Below the pieces are notes generated by a model. The model searched no databases. It was given only the letters and a program-made list of their open reading frames with translations, and had not been told where the DNA came from. From contig NZ_JACIGJ010000018.1 of the NCBI RefSeq assembly GCF_014197855.1, positions 1-59,546 on the forward strand: DNA of 59,546 nucleotides, given 5' to 3'. The DNA comes from Roseospira marina. Lineage in GTDB: Bacteria; Pseudomonadota; Alphaproteobacteria; Rhodospirillales; Rhodospirillaceae. Position 1 is the first letter of the stretch, and every line of letters starts with the position of its first letter. A program made the position numbers and the translations under genes. Shown here one piece after another: positions 15,420 to 23,480 of the stretch.

Positions 15420-17768
15420 ATGAGCTGTTTGAGAACCCTTCTGAAGGGCCTGCTTTTCGTTTCTGTATATTCCAATGCCTCCTATGCGGAACCTGCCATG
15501 GCACACTCCGGACGCGTCGACATCCAGTGGACGCCATATGACGTTCCCCACATCACGGCGGAGACCTACGAGGGCCTGGGGTTCGGCTACGGCTACGCGC
15601 TGGCCCGGGACCGGCTGTGCGAAACGGCGGGCCGCACCCTCATTCTGCGGGGTGAGCGGTCCCGCTACTACGGCCCGGACGCGGTGGCCGTCGTCGGCTT
15701 CCTGAGAACGACCAACCTGAATTCCGACCTGATGTACCGGTTGCGGCTACCGGATGCGTGGGTGCAGGAGGAATTCGACGCCTTGCAGCCCAACACGCAG
15801 GACTACGTGCGCGGCGTGGCGGCCGGCCTGAACCACTATGTGGACACTCTGTCCGAGGCCGAGCGAACCGCCCTGTGCCCCGAAGAGCCCGTGCCGACGT
15901 TCACAGAGAGCGATATCGTCCGTGCGGCGATGGCGTTCGGCGTGGGCAAGGAGTTGATCGATGTCGGACCGTCCCTGCTGACATCGGCGTCGGCGTGGAC
16001 GGGAACCGAAACGCCCCGCGATGACTCGCGCCGTCACACGGACCCGGTCGGTGTCGAACAGGGCTTCGGCAGCAACGGCTGGGTCTATGGGGCCGATGTG
16101 GTCGAGGGCGGCGGCGCGATGATGGTGGCCAACCCGCATTCGGCCTGGGCGCGCACCCCCCATGAACAGCGCATCTATATGCACCAGGTTCACCTGACCA
16201 TTCCCGGTGAACTGGATGTCGCCGGCGCGTCGTTTCTGGGCATGCCGTCGCCGTTGACCGGCTTCAACGCGGATGTCGCCTGGACGATTCTGCACGCCGG
16301 CACGGTCACGCCCTATGTGTTGCAGGCCATGGACGTGCAGGAGTCCCCGACGGAGCCGACGTATACCGTGGACGGGATCCAAAAGCCCCTTGCGTTCCGG
16401 GAGGTCTCCGTCGACGTCCTGGAGGAGGACGGCACCCTTGGCACGCGAACCTACGCGTTCGCGCAATCCGAGCTCGGCCCCCTGTATAAATTGGCCGCCG
16501 CGCCCGGGCGGCCGGCGGGGTGGTATGCCATCACCAACCCGGGAGAACGGAACGCACGCGGTCTGGATCAGTTTCTGGCCGTGGCGCGCGCCACCTCGAC
16601 CCGCGACCTGATCCGGGCGGTGGAGGCCCATCGCGGCATCCTGGCCCAGTTGCTGGTCGCGGACCGGCACGGCGAGGTGGCCTATGTGCTTGCGGGCAAT
16701 ATTCTGCCGATCCCGGACGATCAGATGCGGGCCTGTGCGCTGCGCGACCCGTCCGTCGCGTTCAACATCCTGGACGGCCGACGGGAGGCCTGCGCCTTCC
16801 GCGATGCCGAGGGCCGGCCTGAGATCGCGCCCCCATCGTTTTATCCGACCGTCGTGTCGCGCGGCATCATCCACAACACCAACAACAGCTACAAATATTC
16901 GGAGTATGGAGCGGAGCAGCCGAGCTATCCCATGGTCTTCGGGATCCATGCCGACGACGACGGGGCCAAGGCCCGTGTGGCGGCCGGGTTGCGCTACGAC
17001 CCGCGTCTTGTCATGTCGGCGCGCCGGCTGGCGGAGATCACCGCGCAGGGCGTCGTGACCCCGGACGACGCTCTGCAGGTCCTGTTCGACAACCGGAATT
17101 ACGCGGCGGAAACCTTCCTCGACGATATTCTCGCCCTCTGTGATGGCGCGGACGACGACGCCGTGCGCGAGGGATGCACCGTCCTGCAGGCCTGGGACCG
17201 GAGGAACAACGCCGACAGTCGGGGGGCGTTGCTGTTTCACCAGGCCTGGAGCCGGGTTGTCCGGATCGAAGGGCTTCTGGACGTCGACCCGTCGGGCGAT
17301 CCCGACGTCGCGGCGCGCCTGGTGCTGACGCCGCGCACCGCGCCCGCCGTGGTGGAGGCCTTGGGCGCCGCCGTGCGGGAGCTCAAGGATCTCGGCTTCG
17401 CCGCCGATACCCCCTGGGGTGCCGCGCTGTCCATGACGGCCGAGGGCGAGCGGATTCCGCTCCATGGCGGTTCGTACCAGGAGGGCATCCTGAACGGCGA
17501 AATGCCCGCCCCGCTGACCGAGGAGGGCTTTCCCACCATTCTGTTCGGCACCGCCTATGTCCAGCGCGTGCGGTGGGAGCAGGGCGAGGTGATCGCCGAC
17601 GTGCTTCTCAGCCACGGCCAGCGCGACGGCGTTGAAACGCCGGGGCGGACCGCGCAGTTGACGATGTTTTCCGACAAGACGCTGTATCGATTCCCGTTCA
17701 CTGCGGCGCAGGTGTCCCAGGCGGACTCCGTCGAGCGCGTGGTGCTGACGGTCGAGGCGAGAGAGTGA
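15420..17768 (+). CDS. Exported penicillin-acylase family Ntn hydrolase
   Basis: This 782-residue protein belongs to the penicillin G acylase/PvdQ/QuiP family, N-terminal-nucleophile amidohydrolases that self-cleave in the periplasm and remove acyl chains from beta-lactams, acyl-homoserine lactones or acylated siderophore precursors. A signal peptide ends near SYA-EP (about residue 23). The autocatalytic site is FGSNGW, making Ser218 the nucleophile of the beta chain, with an alpha chain of about 195 residues; NNSYKYSEY in the beta chain fits the conserved Asn region. ATG at 15420 gives the cleanest signal peptide; ATG at 15387 adds 11 residues. It is followed by DUF3325, DUF3649 and PepSY-like genes and preceded by a TonB-receptor/IclR pair, which suggests siderophore deacylation. 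A signalling-molecule substrate cannot be excluded. Confidence 0.88.
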   Translation: MSCLRTLLKGLLFVSVYSNASYAEPAMAHSGRVDIQWTPYDVPHITAETYEGLGFGYGYALARDRLCETAGRTLILRGERSRYYGPDAVAVVGFLRTTNLNSDLMYRLRLPDAWVQEEFDALQPNTQDYVRGVAAGLNHYVDTLSEAERTALCPEEPVPTFTESDIVRAAMAFGVGKELIDVGPSLLTSASAWTGTETPRDDSRRHTDPVGVEQGFGSNGWVYGADVVEGGGAMMVANPHSAWARTPHEQRIYMHQVHLTIPGELDVAGASFLGMPSPLTGFNADVAWTILHAGTVTPYVLQAMDVQESPTEPTYTVDGIQKPLAFREVSVDVLEEDGTLGTRTYAFAQSELGPLYKLAAAPGRPAGWYAITNPGERNARGLDQFLAVARATSTRDLIRAVEAHRGILAQLLVADRHGEVAYVLAGNILPIPDDQMRACALRDPSVAFNILDGRREACAFRDAEGRPEIAPPSFYPTVVSRGIIHNTNNSYKYSEYGAEQPSYPMVFGIHADDDGAKARVAAGLRYDPRLVMSARRLAEITAQGVVTPDDALQVLFDNRNYAAETFLDDILALCDGADDDAVREGCTVLQAWDRRNNADSRGALLFHQAWSRVVRIEGLLDVDPSGDPDVAARLVLTPRTAPAVVEALGAAVRELKDLGFAADTPWGAALSMTAEGERIPLHGGSYQEGILNGEMPAPLTEEGFPTILFGTAYVQRVRWEQGEVIADVLLSHGQRDGVETPGRTAQLTMFSDKTLYRFPFTAAQVSQADSVERVVLTVEARE

Positions 17769-17830
17769 GTCGGGCGACCGCCCGCCTCACTGTACTGTGC
17801 CCCCATACGCCGCCCCGGAGAGTGTGTGAC

Positions 17831-18103
17831 ATGTCGGCGCTTCTGCTCCTGAGCCTGCTGCTCGCCTCCGCGGGCTGCGTGGCGCTGTATCTGGCCTCAC
17901 CGCACCAGCGCTGGCGCCCGCGCCCCTGGCCGCGTCGTCGCGCCCACCGCGTGGGAGCCCTGTTGCTTGTGGGCAGCCTGATCGTGCTGTCTGCGGCGAT
18001 GCAGCCGGTGGCGGCCGTGTTTACGGTCATCACCTGGGCGATGGTGATGCTCGTGTTGCTTCCCCTCGTCGGGGTGCTGCGCGTCACCAAGCCGGCATCC
18101 TGA
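17831..18103 (+). CDS. Small membrane protein, DUF3325-like
   Basis: This 90-residue protein has three hydrophobic segments. Its start, LLLASAGCVALYLASPHQRW, resembles DUF3325 proteins, which are found next to PepSY and DUF3649 proteins in siderophore-uptake loci. ATG at 17831 has GGAG 11 bases upstream; a longer in-frame start at 17765 overlaps the acylase gene and adds a non-hydrophobic leader. The next gene starts one base after the stop (TGACATG), so these are co-transcribed. The family call rests on pattern and context rather than a search. Confidence 0.7.
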   Translation: MSALLLLSLLLASAGCVALYLASPHQRWRPRPWPRRRAHRVGALLLVGSLIVLSAAMQPVAAVFTVITWAMVMLVLLPLVGVLRVTKPAS

Positions 18104-18104
18104 C

Positions 18105-18395
18105 ATGGCGGCAACGCGTCACACGCCCACGCGCGGGGACTGGCTGGCGAAAATCCTGGCGGGCACGCTGTTGGGGTTCACGTTCGCGATCGGGTGCAGT
18201 GGCGTCTTCGTGCACCTCGTGCTGCGCCTGGATCTGGCGACGAAAGCCCAACTGGCGATGTGGATGGTCGTGCCGATCTGGCTCGGTGTCCTCAGCGCGT
18301 GTTTCGCCGTGCGCGACGCCCACGCCGTCTGGCTCCGACTAGGGCTCGCCAATCTCGCGGTTTTCGCCCTGCTGATCGTGGCCAACCAACTTTAG
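18105..18395 (+). CDS. Small membrane protein, DUF3649-like
   Basis: This 96-residue protein has three predicted membrane helices (about 15-38, 45-65 and 70-92), with a basic N-terminus and a tryptophan-containing middle helix (MWMVVPIWLG). Size, topology and position between a DUF3325-like gene and a PepSY gene match DUF3649 proteins, accessories of TonB-linked iron uptake with no known mechanism. The ATG follows the preceding stop by one base. Confidence 0.65.
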   Translation: MAATRHTPTRGDWLAKILAGTLLGFTFAIGCSGVFVHLVLRLDLATKAQLAMWMVVPIWLGVLSACFAVRDAHAVWLRLGLANLAVFALLIVANQL

Positions 18396-18449
18396 CCCCG
18401 CCGGCTTGCCCCTTCTTGCCCCCGCCCTTGCCATAAGGACCGCGCCGCG

Positions 18450-20108
18450 ATGCAGGCCGACGTTCTCCGCGTCTACAAGACCGTGCACACCTGGACCGGC
18501 ATCGTGTCCGGCCTGGCACTGTTCATCGCCTTCTATGCCGGGGCGCTCACGGTGTTCAAGGAGCCGATCGCACGCTGGGCCTCGCCCCCCGCCACCACGG
18601 CCGCCGTGCCGCTGGAGGATGCGCCGGCCCTGATCGCCCGCGCGCTGGAGGCGCATCCGGCGGCGGCCGCCGGCTTCTCGCTGATCCTGAAGCCGGATGC
18701 GCACCGGCCGGCGCGCATGGACTGGGCCGTGCCCGAGGACCCCGGCCACCAGGGGCATCCCGATGCCTTGTCCATGCGGCATTACGCGGCGAGCCTGCGC
18801 GCCGACGGCACCGCGCAGGTCGACGAGGTGGAGCCCTCGACGCTCGCCGAGTTCATCGACGTTCTGCATCGGGTCGTGGGTTTGCCCGTGGATTCGGACA
18901 TGAACCGCTGGATCATGGGCGTGATTGCCGTGCTGTACACCTTGGCGCTGGTGTCGGGCGTCATCCTCGTGCTGCCGACGCTGGTCAGCGACCTGTTCGC
19001 CCTGCGCCTCGGCGCGAATCTGAAACGGCTCTGGCGCGACGCCCACAACGTGGTGGGCGTGTTCAGTCTGCCGTTTCATGTGGTCATGGCCCTGACGGCG
19101 GCCGTCTTCGCCTTTCACGACGGCCTGTATGCCGTTCAGGACACCGTCATCCATGGCGGCCAACTGGCCGGCGCCTGGGGGCCGCCCCCTCAATCGCCCG
19201 ATCACACCGCACCCCGCGACCCGGCCACGATGCGTCCGCCGGCCGATCTGGTCGCCCAAGTCCGGTCTCTCTCCCCCTCGTTCGAGCCGGACATCCTGCA
19301 GTACCAGGGTGTGACCGGGCCGCGCGCCGTCGTGCGCGTCTGGGGCCACGACCGCACGGCCCTGTCTCCCCGAACACGCGGTGGGTTCGTCTCCCTGGAC
19401 CCGTACAGCGGCCGTGTTCTGACCACGGCTTATCTGCCGGGACAGCAGAACGCGGGGATGTCCACCCTCAGCGCCATCTTCGCCCTGCACTTCGGTACCT
19501 ACGGCGGAGCGCCGGTGGCCTGGGCGTACTTCGGCCTGGGACTGGCGGGGGCCTGGCTGTTCTACAGCGGCAACCTGCTGTGGATCGAGAGCCGCCGAAA
19601 GCGCCAACGCCGCGGTGAGGCCGTGCCGCGGCAACGGCGCGATACCGATCTCATGGCGGCGGGAACGGTCGGCGTCTGCCTCGGCTGCGTCTGCGGGATC
19701 TCGCTGACCATCGTGGCCGGCAAGTGGCTGCACGGCGTCGTGGGGGATCTCACGCTCTGGCATCAGATCGTGTACTACGCGGCGTTCTTCGGCTGCATCG
19801 GCTGGGCGTTCTGGCGCGGTGCCGCGCGGGCCGGCGTCGACCTTCTGTGGCTGGCGGCGGCGATCACGGCCGCCATTCCGGCCACCACGGCCCTGGCGGT
19901 GCTCGTGGAGGGAGTTGGGGTGCCGTCCGGCCTGTGGGCGCATATGAACCCCGCCGCCCTGGGTGTGGATGCGACGGCGCTGGTGGGGGCGCTGGCCTTC
20001 GCCGCGATGGCCCGTGGCACGCGCCGGCGGGTCCGGTCCGGACCGACCGACAGCGTGTGGTCGGCGGCCGGCGCGGGGCACGAGCCCCTCAGCGCCCCAG
20101 AGTCATGA
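18450..20108 (+). CDS. PepSY-associated membrane protein, probable ferric-siderophore reductase
   Basis: This 552-residue inner-membrane protein starts with the family hallmark, a first helix following VYKTVHTWTGIVSGLALF, then a periplasmic PepSY-type domain, a helix pair around MNRWIMGVIAVLYTLALVSGVILVLP and the conserved RLWRDAHNVVGVFSLPFHVVMALT. Another soluble domain with GGFVSLDPYSGRVL comes next, followed by LHFGTYGG and about four more helices. Histidines in helices (H13, H205-type AHN, FHV, LHFG) fit haem ligation as in FoxB/PiuB-like proteins proposed to reduce ferric siderophores at the inner membrane. It is the last gene of the acylase operon. The substrate is not determinable. Confidence 0.85.
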   Translation: MQADVLRVYKTVHTWTGIVSGLALFIAFYAGALTVFKEPIARWASPPATTAAVPLEDAPALIARALEAHPAAAAGFSLILKPDAHRPARMDWAVPEDPGHQGHPDALSMRHYAASLRADGTAQVDEVEPSTLAEFIDVLHRVVGLPVDSDMNRWIMGVIAVLYTLALVSGVILVLPTLVSDLFALRLGANLKRLWRDAHNVVGVFSLPFHVVMALTAAVFAFHDGLYAVQDTVIHGGQLAGAWGPPPQSPDHTAPRDPATMRPPADLVAQVRSLSPSFEPDILQYQGVTGPRAVVRVWGHDRTALSPRTRGGFVSLDPYSGRVLTTAYLPGQQNAGMSTLSAIFALHFGTYGGAPVAWAYFGLGLAGAWLFYSGNLLWIESRRKRQRRGEAVPRQRRDTDLMAAGTVGVCLGCVCGISLTIVAGKWLHGVVGDLTLWHQIVYYAAFFGCIGWAFWRGAARAGVDLLWLAAAITAAIPATTALAVLVEGVGVPSGLWAHMNPAALGVDATALVGALAFAAMARGTRRRVRSGPTDSVWSAAGAGHEPLSAPES

Positions 20109-20142
20109 GAACGAACACGCTCCGCCGCCGGGCGCCTCCGGC

Positions 20143-20171
20143 TTGCCAGAGCGCACCCGAGGCCCTATAAG
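20143..20171 (+). promoter_or_regulatory. Sigma-70 promoter of rplY
   Basis: TTGCCA (20143-20148) and TATAAG (20166-20171) with a 17-base spacer, the best-matching housekeeping promoter in the window. It implies an rplY leader of about 112 bases, which ends in a strong hairpin (GAGCGCCC 20252-20259 with GGGCGCTC 20264-20271) just before the ribosome-binding site. Confidence 0.75.
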
Positions 20172-20290
20172 GCTCCTCCGCACGCCGCCCGTACAGGCCG
20201 GCGCGCGTTGGCCGTTGGCACCCCTGGAGGCCAGCGGCGCCGATCCCATGCGAGCGCCCCGGCGGGCGCTCCCCAAAAGGAAAATGCAAC

Positions 20291-20905
20291 ATGTCCGATA
20301 TCAGCACGCTGCCGGTGCAGGGGCGCGAGCGGGCCGGTAAGGGCGCGGCCCGCGCGGTTCGCCGCGAGGGTCTGGTGCCCGGCGTCATTTATGGCGACAA
20401 GAAGGAACCGGTCCTGATCAAGATGGATCCGCGCCCGTTGTGGGCCGAGCTGCACAAGGGTGGCTTCTACGCCCGCCAGTACAGCCTCGACCTCAACGGT
20501 GAGACCTACCGGGTCATGGCGCAGGATGTCCACTTCCATGCGGTCTCCGACGCCATCATGCACATCGACTTCCTGCGCATCAGCGCGACCTCGCGTGTCA
20601 CCGCCGAGGTGCCGGTCCGCTTCCTGAACGAAGAGCTGTGCCCGGGCATCAAGAAGGGCGGCGTGCTGAACATCGTGCGCCACGACGTCGAGCTGGTCGG
20701 CACGCCGGACGCCATGCCGGATCACCTGGACGTGGATCTGTCGGGCTTCGACGTCGGCGAGTCGATCCACTTCAGCGCCGTCACGCTGCCCGAGGGCGTG
20801 CATCCGACGATCGCCGATCGCGATTTCACCATCGCCACCGTGACGGCACCGTCGGGCATGCGCTCCGAGGCCGCCGAGGACGAGGGCGAGGCCGAAGAGG
20901 CCTGA
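20291..20905 (+). CDS. rplY: 50S ribosomal protein L25/general stress protein Ctc
   Basis: This 204-residue protein is the long, two-domain form of L25 (Ctc/TL5), which binds 5S rRNA. The N-terminal L25 domain contains GKGAARAVRREGLVPGVIYGDK (about 16-37); the C-terminal beta domain carries VRFLNEELCPGIKKGGVLNIVRHDVELVG. The tail is acidic (EAAEDEGEAEEA). A clear AAAAGGAAAA ribosome-binding site precedes the ATG. It has its own promoter and is followed by pth, a pairing conserved in many bacteria. Confidence 0.97.
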   Translation: MSDISTLPVQGRERAGKGAARAVRREGLVPGVIYGDKKEPVLIKMDPRPLWAELHKGGFYARQYSLDLNGETYRVMAQDVHFHAVSDAIMHIDFLRISATSRVTAEVPVRFLNEELCPGIKKGGVLNIVRHDVELVGTPDAMPDHLDVDLSGFDVGESIHFSAVTLPEGVHPTIADRDFTIATVTAPSGMRSEAAEDEGEAEEA

Positions 20906-20915
20906 TCGGCTTTGG

Positions 20916-20954
20916 ACGGGCGGAGGCGGGAGGTCTGACCTCCGGTCCGCCCGT
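20916..20954 (+). terminator. Hairpin between rplY and pth
   Basis: Arms ACGGGCGGA (20916-20924) and TCCGCCCGT (20946-20954) enclose an inner GGAGGTC/GACCTCC-type stem. It is followed by TCGTTCC rather than a true T tract, so it may attenuate or protect the rplY 3' end rather than fully terminate. Confidence 0.45.
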
Positions 20955-20992
20955 TCGTTCCCTGTTCGACCGATGCCACGAAGGGCTGCGCG

Positions 20993-21781
20993 ATGCTGCT
21001 TCTTGTCGGGCTCGGCAATCCTGGCGCCGAGTATGCCGGGCACCGCCACAACATCGGGTTCATGGCGCTGGACGCCATCGCCGCGCGGCACGGCTTTGGT
21101 CCATTCCGCTCCAAGTTCCAGGGCCTGCTGGCCGATGGTCGCCTGGGTGGTGAGAAGGTGCTGCTGCTCAAGCCGCAGACCTATATGAACCTGTCCGGCC
21201 AGGCGGTCGGCGAGGCCGCGCGGTTCCACAAGCTGGAGCCGGCGGACGTCATTGTCTTCCATGACGAACTGGACCTTGCTCCGGGCAAGGTGAAGGTGAA
21301 GACCGGGGGCGGCGCCGCCGGCCACAACGGCCTGCGCTCGATCGACGCCCACTTGGGCAACGCCTACCGCCGGGTGCGCCTGGGAATCGGTCATCCCGGC
21401 GACAAGAGCCGTGTGCACGGCTGGGTGCTGTCGAACTTCGCCAAGGCGGATCGCGACTGGCTCGACCCGCTGATGGATGCGGTGGCCGCCCGCGCGGACC
21501 TGCTGGCAGAGGGCCGCGAGTCCGATTTCATGAGCAAGATCGCGCAGGATCTGCGCCCGCCCAAACCCGAGACGCCGAAGACCGACAAGGCTCGCGCCAA
21601 CACGGCGCAGGCCCGCAAGGCCGGCCCGACCGATCCCGCCGCGGCGACGCCGGAGGGCCCGCCTTTGGATGCGCCGTCGTCGGATGCGCCGCCCGCGGAT
21701 ACATCCTCTGAGGCGGGGAGCGCGGACCGCCGCCAGTCGCTGGGCGATGCCTTGCGCCGGGCCCTGGGACGCCCGTCGTGA
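20993..21781 (+). CDS. pth: Peptidyl-tRNA hydrolase
   Basis: This 262-residue cytosolic enzyme frees tRNA from peptidyl-tRNAs that drop off ribosomes. Family motifs are [18 protein letters not shown] (catalytic Asn and His), [16 protein letters not shown] (catalytic Asp) and [13 protein letters not shown]. The core ends near residue 190; a further 70 residues rich in Lys, Pro, Ala and Asp form a low-complexity tail longer than in most Pth proteins. It follows rplY on the same strand. Confidence 0.97.
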   Translation: MLLLVGLGNPGAEYAGHRHNIGFMALDAIAARHGFGPFRSKFQGLLADGRLGGEKVLLLKPQTYMNLSGQAVGEAARFHKLEPADVIVFHDELDLAPGKVKVKTGGGAAGHNGLRSIDAHLGNAYRRVRLGIGHPGDKSRVHGWVLSNFAKADRDWLDPLMDAVAARADLLAEGRESDFMSKIAQDLRPPKPETPKTDKARANTAQARKAGPTDPAAATPEGPPLDAPSSDAPPADTSSEAGSADRRQSLGDALRRALGRPS

Positions 21782-21847
21782 AGAAAGGGCGCGTCGTGAG
21801 CCGCCCGGGCGTTGCGGCGCGCGGCGTCGGGCCGTGCCGCGCGCTAT

Positions 21848-21878
21848 GACCCCAAACGCTTGCCAGATGGGGTCTTTT
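21848..21878 (+). terminator. Terminator after pth / metK leader hairpin
   Basis: Arms GACCCC (21848-21853) and GGGGTC (21869-21874) followed by TTTTCA. It may end the rplY-pth transcript or form part of the metK leader. Confidence 0.6.
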
Positions 21879-21898
21879 CATGCCAAGAACCGCCGCTT

Positions 21899-21972
21899 GA
21901 TGGCGGACCGGGGGGCGCCACAGGACCGCGTGCGTGTGGCGCCGACGGTCGGCGTCGGCGCGGCCCGCCATC
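21899..21972 (+). promoter_or_regulatory. Structured metK leader, candidate cis-regulatory RNA
   Basis: GATGGCGG (21899-21906) pairs with CCGCCATC (21965-21972), closing a region with two mutually exclusive perfect 8-bp hairpins: GGCGCCAC/GTGGCGCC (21914-21921 with 21936-21943) and GCGCCGAC/GTCGGCGC (21939-21946 with 21954-21961). They share bases 21939-21943. I do not recognise a known SAM-riboswitch consensus here. High GC makes chance pairing possible. Confidence 0.35.
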
Positions 21973-22063
21973 GGCGATTTCGTGACGGGGGCGTGCCGGG
22001 GACAGCCGCCCGCGCCTTTGGAATGGTGTCCCGCGTCGCCGCCCGCCGAGAAGGAGCCCGGCC

Positions 22064-23242
22064 GTGTCTTTGAAAGATTACCTGTTCACCTCCGAGTCCG
22101 TGTCCGAGGGGCATCCCGACAAGGTGTGCGACCGCATCTCCGATGCCATCGTGGACACCTTTCTCGCGGCCGATCCGCTCGCGCGCGTCGCCTGCGAGAC
22201 GCTGACCACCACGAACCTGATCGTTCTGGCGGGTGAGGTGCGCGGCCCAGCCCATGTGGCCGAGAACCGTGATCTGCTGGAAAAGGTCGCGCGCGAAGCC
22301 GTCCGGGATATCGGATACGAGCAGGACGGGTTCCACTGGCAGAACGCCGAGGTGCGCATTCACCTGCACGCCCAGTCCGTGGACATCGCACAGGGCGTCG
22401 ATGCCGCCGGCAACAAGGACGAGGGCGCGGGCGATCAGGGCATCATGTTCGGGTATGCCTGCGACGAGACCGACGAGTTGATGCCGGCGCCGATTGCGTT
22501 CTCGCACCGGATCCTGAAGTCGCTGGCGGAGGCCCGCAAGGGTGGGGCTGCGGGTCTGCTGGGGCCGGACTCCAAAAGCCAGGTGACGCTGAAGTACGTG
22601 GATGGCCGTCCGGTCGGTGCCACCAGCGTCGTGGTCTCCACCCAGCATGCCGACGCCGCGTCGTCCGAGGATGTGCGCGAGCTGGTGCGCCAGCATGTGC
22701 TGGGCGTGCTGCCCGAGGGCTGGATGTGCCCCGAGGACGAGTTCTACGTGAACCCGACCGGCCGCTTCGTGATCGGCGGGCCGGATGGCGACTGCGGCCT
22801 GACCGGGCGCAAGATCATCGTGGACACCTACGGCGGCGCGGCCCCGCACGGCGGCGGCGCGTTCTCCGGCAAGGACCCCACCAAGGTCGACCGCTCGGCC
22901 GCCTACGCCGCGCGTTATCTGGCCAAGAACGTCGTGGCCGCCGGTCTGGCGCGCAAGTGCACCATTCAGGTGTCCTACGCCATCGGTGTGTCGAAGCCCC
23001 TGTCGGTTTATGTGGACACCCACGGCACCGGGCGGGTGGACGAGAGCAAGCTAGCCACGGCGCTGTGTGAGGTCATGGACCTGTCGCCGCGCGGCATCCG
23101 CGAGCACCTCAGCCTGAGCCGGCCGATCTACGCCCGCACGGCGGCCTACGGCCACTTCGGTCGCACGCCGGAAGCGGACGGCGGCTTTTCGTGGGAGCGT
23201 GTCGATCTGGTTGAGAACCTGAAGAGTGCGCTGGGCCTCTAG
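22064..23242 (+). CDS. metK: S-adenosylmethionine synthetase
   Basis: This 392-residue enzyme makes S-adenosylmethionine from methionine and ATP. Signatures are present: [21 protein letters not shown] at the N-terminus with the metal/ATP-binding His, [16 protein letters not shown] in the middle, and [19 protein letters not shown] in the C-terminal third. The start is GTG at 22064, with GAAGGAG 9 bases upstream. The long leader may carry regulatory structure, and a good terminator follows. Its product supplies the several methyltransferases encoded elsewhere in the window. Confidence 0.98.
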   Translation: MSLKDYLFTSESVSEGHPDKVCDRISDAIVDTFLAADPLARVACETLTTTNLIVLAGEVRGPAHVAENRDLLEKVAREAVRDIGYEQDGFHWQNAEVRIHLHAQSVDIAQGVDAAGNKDEGAGDQGIMFGYACDETDELMPAPIAFSHRILKSLAEARKGGAAGLLGPDSKSQVTLKYVDGRPVGATSVVVSTQHADAASSEDVRELVRQHVLGVLPEGWMCPEDEFYVNPTGRFVIGGPDGDCGLTGRKIIVDTYGGAAPHGGGAFSGKDPTKVDRSAAYAARYLAKNVVAAGLARKCTIQVSYAIGVSKPLSVYVDTHGTGRVDESKLATALCEVMDLSPRGIREHLSLSRPIYARTAAYGHFGRTPEADGGFSWERVDLVENLKSALGL

Positions 23243-23270
23243 GCCTCGGCACCCCTGAAGCGTTCGGGGA

Positions 23271-23316
23271 ACGGGCGCGTTCGGCTTTGGCGGCCGGGCG
23301 CGCCCGTTTTGCGTTT
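23271..23316 (+). terminator. Intrinsic terminator after metK
   Basis: Arms ACGGGCGCG (23271-23279) and CGCGCCCGT (23299-23307), followed by TTTGCGTTTT. Confidence 0.8.
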
Positions 23317-23480
23317 TAGGGATCGGGCGCTGAGCGTCTCCGAACGCTCCCCATTCTCCTGCCTCTCGCGTTTTTACGCCGATCGAATGGGGAGCCTGTG
23401 AGTCTTGAGGGTGGCTCCGCGTTGACGGTGGGGCTTTGGCAGCCCACGTCACAAGCGACTGGACAGCGAAAGACCCCATC

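Noticed and set aside
15747-17615. 622-codon frame antisense to the acylase gene
   Set aside because: The acylase has a signal peptide and active-site motif; the antisense translation has none.
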